NCBI GenBank assembly: GCA_040509755.1
Contig: JBEVKF010000127.1
Coordinates: 1-12,702 of the forward strand
Reading direction: 5' to 3'
DNA: 12,702 nucleotides
From: JACVRW01 sp040509755
GTDB lineage: Bacteria; Actinomycetota; Thermoleophilia; Solirubrobacterales; Thermoleophilaceae
The notes under the pieces are model-generated. The model saw nothing but the letters and a program-made list of their open reading frames with translations, had not been told where the DNA came from and made no database searches. Below are positions 1 to 5,252 of this stretch, piece after piece. The first letter of the stretch is position 1. The number at the start of each line of letters is the position of its first letter. The translations under genes were made by a program, and so were the position numbers.

Positions 1-636
1 CTTTCGTTGCTGCTGCTCCTGTTCGTCTCGTTACCCTGGCTTCCCGACCTGAACTGGGTCCGCGCCGCCGGCCTTCTCGCCGGTGGGCTGTTCCTCGCGG
101 TCGGGCTGCTCGTCGTCGCGCTGGCCGTCTTCGACGAGCACCCGTTCCTCTTCGCGGGGCGCCATCTCGAGCGCATTCGGTTCCTGAAAGATCTTGGCGT
201 CGGCGAGGCGACCTCGAATCTCTTCCGCGGACTGCACGGGCTACGTCGCCCGTGGACGGGCCTGCTCTGCTTCCTTCTCACCGCGCTGTCCTGGCTCGTC
301 TTGGCAGTCGGCTTCTGGCTCGTGACCATCGCCTTCGATCTCGGGCTCTCCTACGGCGCCGGCCTTCTCGTCGTGATCGCCGTCGGGTTGGGAATGGTGC
401 TGCCTTCGTCTCCCGCAGCTCTGGGAGTGTTCGAGGCGGCGACCGTCCTCGCCCTCGCTGCCTACGGGATCCCCGACTCGGAGGCCGTGTCGTTCGCGCT
501 CGTGCTCCACGCCCTCAACGCGCTGCCGTTCCTCGTGCTCGCGCCGGTTCTCCTGCGACCGTATCGCGGGCTGGTGTCACTCAGGCGTCAGGGCGATGCG
601 GCGTCGACCTCGGCTAGCGAATCGTCACGGACGTAG
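1..636 (+). CDS. Flippase-like / lysylphosphatidylglycerol synthase-type membrane protein (UPF0104), 3' part
   Basis: This is the C-terminal part of a polytopic membrane protein; its 5' end lies outside the window. The frame is open from base 1, and the TTG at 7 sits inside a hydrophobic run, so it is not a convincing start. Four to five membrane segments are visible, separated by a charged cytoplasmic loop (FDEHPFLFAGRHLERIRF). The segment LPSSPAALGVFEAA, followed by two more hydrophobic helices, is typical of the UPF0104/LPG-synthase transmembrane family, which includes bacterial 'flippase-like' proteins and the membrane domain of archaeal AglD. Members are often placed beside polyprenol-linked glycosyltransferases, as here. 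A role in moving or using a lipid-linked sugar is inferred from family and context; no catalytic residue can be named. The last 49 bases overlap the convergent TIGR03663 gene. Other possibility: a generic membrane protein unrelated to glycosylation. Confidence 0.8.
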   Translation, partial: LSLLLLLFVSLPWLPDLNWVRAAGLLAGGLFLAVGLLVVALAVFDEHPFLFAGRHLERIRFLKDLGVGEATSNLFRGLHGLRRPWTGLLCFLLTALSWLVLAVGFWLVTIAFDLGLSYGAGLLVVIAVGLGMVLPSSPAALGVFEAATVLALAAYGIPDSEAVSFALVLHALNALPFLVLAPVLLRPYRGLVSLRRQGDAASTSASESSRT

Positions 637-2210
637 AGCCACTCGTCGAGGGTCCCCTTCACGCTCCACGCCTCACGTCTCAGGAACCAGCGCCATACGT
701 CACGCGGGGTCACGTCCGCCCAGTCGACCACCCACCACTCGCGCAGATGGAATCTGCGGCCCCGATACCCGTTCAGCTTGTCAACGAACTGCTGGCGGTT
801 GACATCGGTCACTGCCACGACGTCGGCCTTCGGGACGTATTCGTCATCGCTCATGTCGGGATAGCCGACGGGCGCGTCGCGCAGATACCAGGCCCACGGC
901 CAGCCCGTGCCGCCCCAGGAGTCGACGTCGGTCGTGATCGATCGGTTCGCGGAGAGGATTTCATCGCGGATCGGGAGCGCTTCCGTCGACGTCTGGGTGA
1001 AGACGAGGAGCTCCGCGGGGTCGGCGGGGTGGGCATAGGCGACATTGACGCCGCCGAAGACGAGGAATGCGGCGCCCGCCGCACCCAGGACCGCGGCAAC
1101 GGGCTTCGACCGCCGCAGCTGCCACAGCTCCTGCGCGCCGATCCCTGCGAGAAGCACGATGGGTAGCAGAACGTGCAGCGTCAGCCAGGGCATGCGCTCG
1201 CTGGCCCACGAGTAGACGGCGATGCTGAGGACGGCGTCCCACACGAGGAAGAGCCGGAACAACGTCGGGCGCCGAATTGCGGCGATCGTCCCGAGCGCGG
1301 CGAGGAGCAGGATCGGCAGCTCGTACGCCGGCATGACGACGAGGTAGTAGAACCAGGGCTGACCGCCCCGGTTGACCGGTTGCTGCGAGAGCCAGTAGTG
1401 GACGCTCTCGTACAGCCCCGTTCGCAGCCCTTGCGGTTCGAACAGGAAGGTCGTGAAGAGGATCGTGTACACGAGCGCGAACGCCGCGAGCGCCCATATC
1501 CACGCGTCTCGACCCGCGGACGAGATGGCCGCCACGATCGGCGCGCTTCGTAGGCCGAGGTCGCGTCGGCGCGCTCTCTGCACCTGGATAGCGGTGGCCG
1601 CGATGAAGAACGTCCCGCCGACGAAGACCAGGATGTACGTCGTCTCCTTGGTTGCGAAGTTCACCGCGAGCACGGCCGCGATTGCAGCTGGTAACCACCG
1701 CGTCGGCTGGTCGAGAAAACGAAATACGAGGACGACGAGCAGGAGGGAGAAGAAGGCCGCGTAGATGTCCTCGCGGGCGAACCGCGAGTAGTAGAGATAG
1801 GAGGGACTGAGACAGAGCGCGGCTGCGGCCGTCAACGCGCCCGCCGACCCGAGCTGACGACGCAGGAAGTAGGGCAGCACGGTGATCGCCGAGCCGAGAA
1901 GCGCGGGCGCGAACCGAATCGCGAACTCGCCGACCCCGAAGATCGCGTACATGAGCGCGCCGAAGTAGAACTGGACGGGACCGTGGTACGTCGGGTCGTA
2001 CTCGTAGCCCTGGCCGGTCACGAGCCTCCACGAGAACCACGCGTGGAGACTCTCGTCGTGGTGCATCGGCTTGGAGGCGAGGTCGACGAGCCTGAGCCCG
2101 AGGGCCGTGACGAAGATGCCGGCGTACGCGAGCCGTTCGGGGTTCCATATGCCGACGAACGCGGTCGTGAGCGTCGTCCGTCGCGGGAGTGCGGTCTCGC
2201 GAAACGCCAT
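588..2210 (-). CDS. TIGR03663 family membrane protein (flippase activity-associated protein Agl23-type), putative GT-C transferase
   Basis: This 540-residue protein has roughly ten or more hydrophobic segments and a soluble C-terminal domain from about residue 395. After the first membrane helix comes the signature loop MHHDESLHAW (49-58), then YEYDPTYHGPVQFY (69-82), SRFAREDIY (142-150), a KETTY motif (188-192) and SERMPWL (337-343), all characteristic of TIGR03663. The acidic DE pair in the first external loop resembles the catalytic loop of GT-C glycosyltransferases such as PMT and ArnT, so I infer a polyprenyl-phosphate-sugar-dependent transferase or an associated factor. The family is known to co-occur with Chlor_Arch_YYY (TIGR03662) proteins, and two of those lie in this window. 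It is the last gene of a minus-strand operon. Its ATG overlaps the upstream GT2 stop in a TGATG junction, indicating translational coupling. The biochemical function is unproven. Confidence 0.88.
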   Translation of the reverse strand: MAFRETALPRRTTLTTAFVGIWNPERLAYAGIFVTALGLRLVDLASKPMHHDESLHAWFSWRLVTGQGYEYDPTYHGPVQFYFGALMYAIFGVGEFAIRFAPALLGSAITVLPYFLRRQLGSAGALTAAAALCLSPSYLYYSRFAREDIYAAFFSLLLVVLVFRFLDQPTRWLPAAIAAVLAVNFATKETTYILVFVGGTFFIAATAIQVQRARRRDLGLRSAPIVAAISSAGRDAWIWALAAFALVYTILFTTFLFEPQGLRTGLYESVHYWLSQQPVNRGGQPWFYYLVVMPAYELPILLLAALGTIAAIRRPTLFRLFLVWDAVLSIAVYSWASERMPWLTLHVLLPIVLLAGIGAQELWQLRRSKPVAAVLGAAGAAFLVFGGVNVAYAHPADPAELLVFTQTSTEALPIRDEILSANRSITTDVDSWGGTGWPWAWYLRDAPVGYPDMSDDEYVPKADVVAVTDVNRQQFVDKLNGYRGRRFHLREWWVVDWADVTPRDVWRWFLRREAWSVKGTLDEWLYVRDDSLAEVDAASP

Positions 2211-2938
2211 CAGCGCCTCGGTGCACGCCGGAGAGAGAGCCGGAAGCGCACGAGCTGGGCGAGACCGCGAAGGCTGAAGCGCAGTAGGCGGAGGGCGCGC
2301 AGGCTCGACTGGCCCTTCGTGCGGCCGAGATGCGTGACGGGCTGCTCGACGATCCGGTAGCCGCGTACGGAAGCCGCAAGAGCAACGAGGATCGACGGCG
2401 CCAGCGCGTCCTGGGGCACGAATCGCGACAGGTCGTCCCAGAGCGACCGGCGAAGCAGCCGGAACGGCACGTTCGGATCCCGTAGGCGCCGTCCGGCGAG
2501 CAGGGAGACGGCGATCGACACGACGCGTGAGAGTACGAGCCGGTGCCGTGGGTCTCGCCTGTCGACGCGCACCCCGAGAACGAGGTCGGCATCCAGGCGA
2601 CGTTCCCAGAGCGACCAGAGCTCGGCGACGACGAATTGCCCGTCCGAGTCGAGCTGGAGGATCCAGTCGCCCTGGGCGCGTTGCAGACCTCGAACCACAG
2701 ATGGGCCGTGGCCCCGATTTCGCTCGGCTCGGAGCACGTGCAGGCGGCCTTCGAGATCTCCCAGGCCGTCGAGGATCGATGGCGTCGCGTCCGTGGAAGC
2801 GTCGTCGACGACGACGATCTCCACTCGCTCGAAGCGCTCACGGACCTCTCCGTCGATCTCGGTGACGAGCTCGCCGATCACGCCCTCCTCGTTCCACACT
2901 GGGATGACGACGGACAGGGTCTCGGTTACGTGCTCCAC
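2210..2938 (-). CDS. Family 2 glycosyltransferase, DPM1-like (polyprenyl-phosphate sugar synthase)
   Basis: This is a 242-residue soluble GT-A enzyme predicted to transfer a sugar from a nucleotide donor to polyprenyl phosphate on the cytoplasmic face. Visible motifs: SVVIPVWNEEG (9-19); IVVVDDASTD (41-50) with the nucleotide-binding Asp pair; QLDSDGQF (95-102), the DxD-type metal site; and NVPFRLLRR (156-164), matching the CGFRL-type motif of this family. The C-terminus is Arg-rich and amphipathic with no clear membrane helix, like single-domain DPM1 enzymes. The same frame stays open upstream to 4315 across the flavoprotein gene, but the protein similarity begins only here. I chose the GTG at 2938, preceded by GAGGAG and overlapping the previous gene by 13 bases. 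The stop overlaps the next start by one base. Mannose is the usual sugar in this group; the real donor cannot be read from the sequence. Confidence 0.85.
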   Translation of the reverse strand: MEHVTETLSVVIPVWNEEGVIGELVTEIDGEVRERFERVEIVVVDDASTDATPSILDGLGDLEGRLHVLRAERNRGHGPSVVRGLQRAQGDWILQLDSDGQFVVAELWSLWERRLDADLVLGVRVDRRDPRHRLVLSRVVSIAVSLLAGRRLRDPNVPFRLLRRSLWDDLSRFVPQDALAPSILVALAASVRGYRIVEQPVTHLGRTKGQSSLRALRLLRFSLRGLAQLVRFRLSLRRAPRR

Positions 2939-4263
2939 AGCTCCTCGGGCCTTCCCTCGAGCACGAGTCGGGCGACGTCGATGCCCATCTTCACAGCGTG
3001 GTCCATGTTTCCGATCTCGTAGCGCCACGCTCCGAAGCGCCCGCGCGAGTAGATCGAGTGCTCCTCGAGCCACGGTTGGATCGTCGAGAGCGACGAATCT
3101 CTTCCGAGCGTCGGGATCGGATACGCGTACGCGATGTCCACCTCGTGAACCGAGGCCACGGGGGCTTCGGCGTCGATGAGCTCCACCTCGACGAGGCCGT
3201 CTCTGACGCGATCCGCGAGATCTGCGCCGGGTAGCGGCCGGTGGTCCGAGTACGAGGTCTCGGTTAGATAGGAGCGATATCGCGCCGTGTCGGCGCCCGG
3301 GACGTTCGCGGCCGCGTACTTGGCGAAGTTGGTGACGCGGTAGAACGGGACCGAGGGCTCCGGGAAGTAGAGCCAGGACCGATCGTCGGCCAGCGCCTGC
3401 TCGTATCCGACGCCGACCATGCGCACGCCCGAGTGCTCGAGTACCTTCGCCGCCTCTCGTACATCCTGCGGGCACCCGTCGATCGCGCTCACGAGCAAAT
3501 CGATCGGCATCGTCGAGACGAGGGCGTCGTAGTCTTGCTCGCGCCCGTTGGCGAACCGCAGCTTCCGTCGTACGGCGTCGACGTGCACGAGCTCGTGCTC
3601 GTAGTGGACCTTCTCGCCCAGCGCTCCTGCAAGCCGGCGGTAGATCTCGCCGGTTCCTCCCGAGATCGGAAACCTGAACAGGTTGTTCGGCCCCCATCCG
3701 ACGTCGTCCTCTGCGAGGACGAGGCTGCGGAGAGCCCGCCTGTAGTCGACGACGCTGATCCGGTCCGCGATCCAGGTCGCGGACATCCGCTCGGGAGGAA
3801 CGGCCCAGACCTTGGAGTTGTACGGGCGCATGAAGTGCCGCGTGATACCGGGCCCGAACGTTCCCTCCATCCAGGTACCGAAGTCCGCTGCGCCGTCGGC
3901 GCCCGTTGCCTCGACGAGCCCGAGCAGGCACTCGTACGCGTCGTCCGGCGGGAGGTAGCGGAGATTGTTCTGGAACGGGTACGGCACCCAGCGGTCGCGG
4001 TAGCGAACGTACGACGAGCGCTCGTGCTCGGAAACGTCGCCGCCCATGACCTCCTCGAGGAGCGCGTCGAACTCGCCGAAGTGGCTGAACACGACATGGC
4101 CGCCGAGGTCCCAGGTGAAGCCGGACGGATCGACGACCGACGAGGCATGCCCGCCGGCCGTCGCCGAACGCTCGAAGAGCAGCCAATCCTCCTGGCCTTG
4201 CCGGGCGAGCTCGCGCGCGCAGGCGAGCCCGCAGGGGCCCGCGCCGACGATGACGGTGGCCAT
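2926..4263 (-). CDS. UDP-galactopyranose mutase-like FAD-dependent protein (amine oxidase/protoporphyrinogen oxidase fold)
   Basis: This 445-residue cytoplasmic flavoprotein starts directly with the dinucleotide-binding motif VIVGAGPCGLACARELA (4-20), followed by the ribose-binding acidic residue in LLFERS (28-33) and GGHA (37-40). Several segments match the UDP-galactopyranose mutase (Glf) pattern: WDLGGHVVFSHF (51-62, in place of the Glf GAHIFHT), YPFQNNLRYLP (95-105), RPYNSKVWAVPPERM (146-160), SGGTGEIYRRLA (201-212), VSTMP (249-253), and the C-terminal GRFGAWRYEIGNMDHAV (408-424) that closes the FAD site. Glf uses reduced FAD in a non-redox ring contraction; this relative may make a furanose or other modified sugar donor, or may be a different oxidoreductase. 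It leads the minus-strand operon and overlaps the next gene by 13 bases. No Shine-Dalgarno is evident, and a TAAGAT box six bases before the ATG suggests a leaderless transcript. Confidence 0.8.
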   Translation of the reverse strand: MATVIVGAGPCGLACARELARQGQEDWLLFERSATAGGHASSVVDPSGFTWDLGGHVVFSHFGEFDALLEEVMGGDVSEHERSSYVRYRDRWVPYPFQNNLRYLPPDDAYECLLGLVEATGADGAADFGTWMEGTFGPGITRHFMRPYNSKVWAVPPERMSATWIADRISVVDYRRALRSLVLAEDDVGWGPNNLFRFPISGGTGEIYRRLAGALGEKVHYEHELVHVDAVRRKLRFANGREQDYDALVSTMPIDLLVSAIDGCPQDVREAAKVLEHSGVRMVGVGYEQALADDRSWLYFPEPSVPFYRVTNFAKYAAANVPGADTARYRSYLTETSYSDHRPLPGADLADRVRDGLVEVELIDAEAPVASVHEVDIAYAYPIPTLGRDSSLSTIQPWLEEHSIYSRGRFGAWRYEIGNMDHAVKMGIDVARLVLEGRPEELWST

Positions 4264-4269
4264 GATTCG

Positions 4270-4275
4270 ATCTTA
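4270..4275 (-). promoter_or_regulatory. Candidate -10 box of a leaderless promoter (flavoprotein operon)
   Basis: Read on the minus strand, TAAGAT fits the TANNNT consensus and lies six bases before the ATG at 4263. That would place transcription initiation at or next to the start codon. No Shine-Dalgarno precedes this ATG and no convincing -35 box is seen. The call is inference from position and motif. Confidence 0.4.
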
Positions 4276-4289
4276 GGCGGGAGAAACGG

Positions 4290-4302
4290 CCGGTAGAACC
4301 GG
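4290..4302. promoter_or_regulatory. Inverted repeat, possible operator
   Basis: CCGGT-AGA-ACCGG is a perfect five-base-arm dyad with a three-base centre. It lies about 15 bases upstream of the minus-strand TAAGAT box, close to the expected -35 position of the flavoprotein promoter. It could bind a regulator, but short GC-rich dyads also occur by chance in DNA of this composition. Confidence 0.25.
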
Positions 4303-4349
4303 AGGCCGGGGACATGCATGCTCGCCTGCCGCCGCGTGGATACGACTGG

Positions 4350-4378
4350 TTGACACGGCAGCGAAGATGGGTGAGACT
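4350..4378 (+). promoter_or_regulatory. Candidate sigma70-type promoter for the RTX gene
   Basis: TTGACA at 4350-4355 matches the -35 consensus exactly. It is followed after 17 bases by GAGACT at 4373-4378, a poor -10 (three of six positions). The pair lies about 30 bases upstream of the GTG start of the secreted protein, leaving room for the clear Shine-Dalgarno. The -35 is good and the -10 weak. Confidence 0.4.
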
Positions 4379-4393
4379 GAGGTGTTCCGACGT

Positions 4394-4400
4394 GGGGAGG
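4394..4400 (+). promoter_or_regulatory. Ribosome binding site fixing the GTG start of the RTX gene
   Basis: GGGGAGG ends nine bases before the GTG at 4410. This is the best Shine-Dalgarno in the window, and it supports the GTG as the true start, directly ahead of a signal-peptide-like N-terminus. Confidence 0.6.
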
Positions 4401-4409
4401 TAGAGCTTC

Positions 4410-5183
4410 GTGCGGCGTCACGCTTTAGCGGTCGTGCTTGGTCTCCTGGTCATGGGGATCGTTGTCGTGGCCGCGTACGCGAGCACGTCCTCGACCTCCG
4501 GTACCACGGAAACGCCCCCGCCCACGGAAACCCCCCCGCCCACGGAAACGCCCCCGCCGACCGACACGCCTACGAACACGCCCACGAATACTCCCGTCCC
4601 GCCAACCAATACGCCGACCAACACGCCCACGAACACTCCCGTCCCGCCAACCAATACGCCGACCAACACGCCAACCAACACTCCGACGCCGCCTCCCACC
4701 AACACGCCAACCAATACTCCGACGCCGCCCCCCACCAACACGCCGACGGTAACGCCGACTCCTACGCCGGACCTGAGGCCCATCTGCAACGGGTTGCGAG
4801 CCACGATCTGGGTCGACGACAGCGGCACCATCAAGGGTGGGCCGAACAACGGACAGCCGTACACGGGCAAGCTCAACGGCACGCCGGGGAATGACGTCAT
4901 GGTTGGAACGTCGGGGAACGACGAGATCGCTGCGAGGGGCGGAAACGACGTCATCTGCGGCCTCGAGGGCAGCGACGAGATCGAGGCGGGCGGGGGCCTG
5001 GACAAGCTGTTCGGTGGCCCCGGCAACGACGAGCTCGTGGGCGGTGGCGGCAACGACCTGCTGTCCGGCGGCCCGGGCGCGGACAAGTTCCGGGGCGGGA
5101 CGGGCACCGACCGAGCGTGCGACTTCGTTCAAGGTGTCGACACGAGGTCGAGCGTCGAACAGCTCGGCGGAACCTGCACCTGA
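4410..5183 (+). CDS. Secreted Thr-Pro-rich protein with nine RTX-type calcium-binding nonapeptides
   Basis: This 257-residue protein has three parts. Residues 1-24 form a Sec signal or anchor: MRRH, then a hydrophobic run ending AAYAS. Residues 25-120 are a low-complexity linker of TPPPTE, TNTPT and TPVPP units, with about 37 Thr among residues 31-120. Residues 121-257 are a folded domain. Nine consecutive nonapeptides of the GGxGxDxLx type run from 157 to 237 (for example GGPGNDELV and GGGGNDLLS) and should form a calcium-binding parallel beta-roll. Cys at 126, 183, 237 and 256 could form two disulfides outside the cell. Nothing indicates an enzyme. Export followed by wall or surface association is likely, with the linker as spacer. 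Because the gene is embedded among polyprenol-dependent glycosyltransferase genes, the linker may be O-glycosylated (inference). A strong Shine-Dalgarno supports the GTG start. Confidence 0.85.
   Translation: MRRHALAVVLGLLVMGIVVVAAYASTSSTSGTTETPPPTETPPPTETPPPTDTPTNTPTNTPVPPTNTPTNTPTNTPVPPTNTPTNTPTNTPTPPPTNTPTNTPTPPPTNTPTVTPTPTPDLRPICNGLRATIWVDDSGTIKGGPNNGQPYTGKLNGTPGNDVMVGTSGNDEIAARGGNDVICGLEGSDEIEAGGGLDKLFGGPGNDELVGGGGNDLLSGGPGADKFRGGTGTDRACDFVQGVDTRSSVEQLGGTCT
4506..4559 (+). repeat. 18-base tandem repeat, three copies (TETPPP units)
   Basis: Three adjacent 18-base units begin at 4506, 4524 and 4542, each starting ACGGAAAC and differing from one another at one or two bases. They keep the reading frame and encode TETPPP-type hexapeptides at the start of the Thr-Pro linker. 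Confidence 0.85.
4575..4664 (+). repeat. 45-base tandem duplication (15-residue unit)
   Basis: Units 4575-4619 and 4620-4664 are identical except for one silent T/C difference. Each encodes NTPTNTPVPPTNTPT. The near identity points to a recent in-frame duplication. Confidence 0.85.
4665..4736 (+). repeat. 36-base tandem duplication (12-residue unit)
   Basis: Units 4665-4700 and 4701-4736 differ at two silent positions. Each encodes NTPTNTPTPPPT. This array directly follows the 45-base pair, so the linker has grown by several separate in-frame duplications. Confidence 0.85.
4878..5120 (+). repeat. Coding array of nine RTX nonapeptides
   Basis: Nine successive 27-base coding units encode GxxGxDxxx-type nonapeptides with an Asp at position 6 in every unit. 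The DNA units have diverged, so this is an old protein-level repeat, unlike the fresh duplications in the linker. The last unit (GGTGTDRAC) and the third (ARGGNDVIC) end in Cys. Confidence 0.8.
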
Positions 5184-5252
5184 TGCCCTGAAGCCTCGGG
5201 GCGCCGTCGGAAAGCACCACGCCGACCGCGTTCGCCGGTGAACTGAGGAAGA

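Larger units (their letters stand above)
4264..4409. promoter_or_regulatory. Divergent intergenic control region
   Basis: This is the only sizeable non-coding stretch in the window. It separates the minus-strand flavoprotein operon from the plus-strand RTX/YYY/GT39 genes, so promoters for both must lie in or near it. It holds a -10-like box for the left operon, a TTGACA box for the right one, an inverted repeat at 4290-4302, and the palindrome CATGCATG at 4313-4320. No terminator or RNA gene is apparent. Confidence 0.6.

Noticed and set aside
961..2841. 626-codon minus-strand frame across the TIGR03663 and GT2 genes
   Set aside because: It is a frame shadow of both genes, of Arg/Ser-rich composition and with no recognisable motif.
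2210..4315. A single 701-residue protein fusing an N-terminal region to the GT2 domain
   Set aside because: The first ~459 residues are Arg-rich, low-information sequence in the shadow of the flavoprotein gene. GT2 similarity begins at the GTG at 2938.
4506..4736. The repeats as a CRISPR array
   Set aside because: The units are directly adjacent without spacers, keep the reading frame and encode Thr-Pro peptides.
4506..4769. N-glycosylation sequons in the TNTPT linker
   Set aside because: In TNTP the residue two places after Asn is Pro, so no N-x-S/T sequon is formed. Only one NGT occurs, at residues 156-158 after the linker. O-glycosylation is the more reasonable idea.
5184..5252. Rho-independent terminator between the RTX and YYY genes
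   Set aside because: Only a weak five-base GTCGG/CCGAC pairing is present and no T-run follows, so read-through into the YYY gene is more likely.
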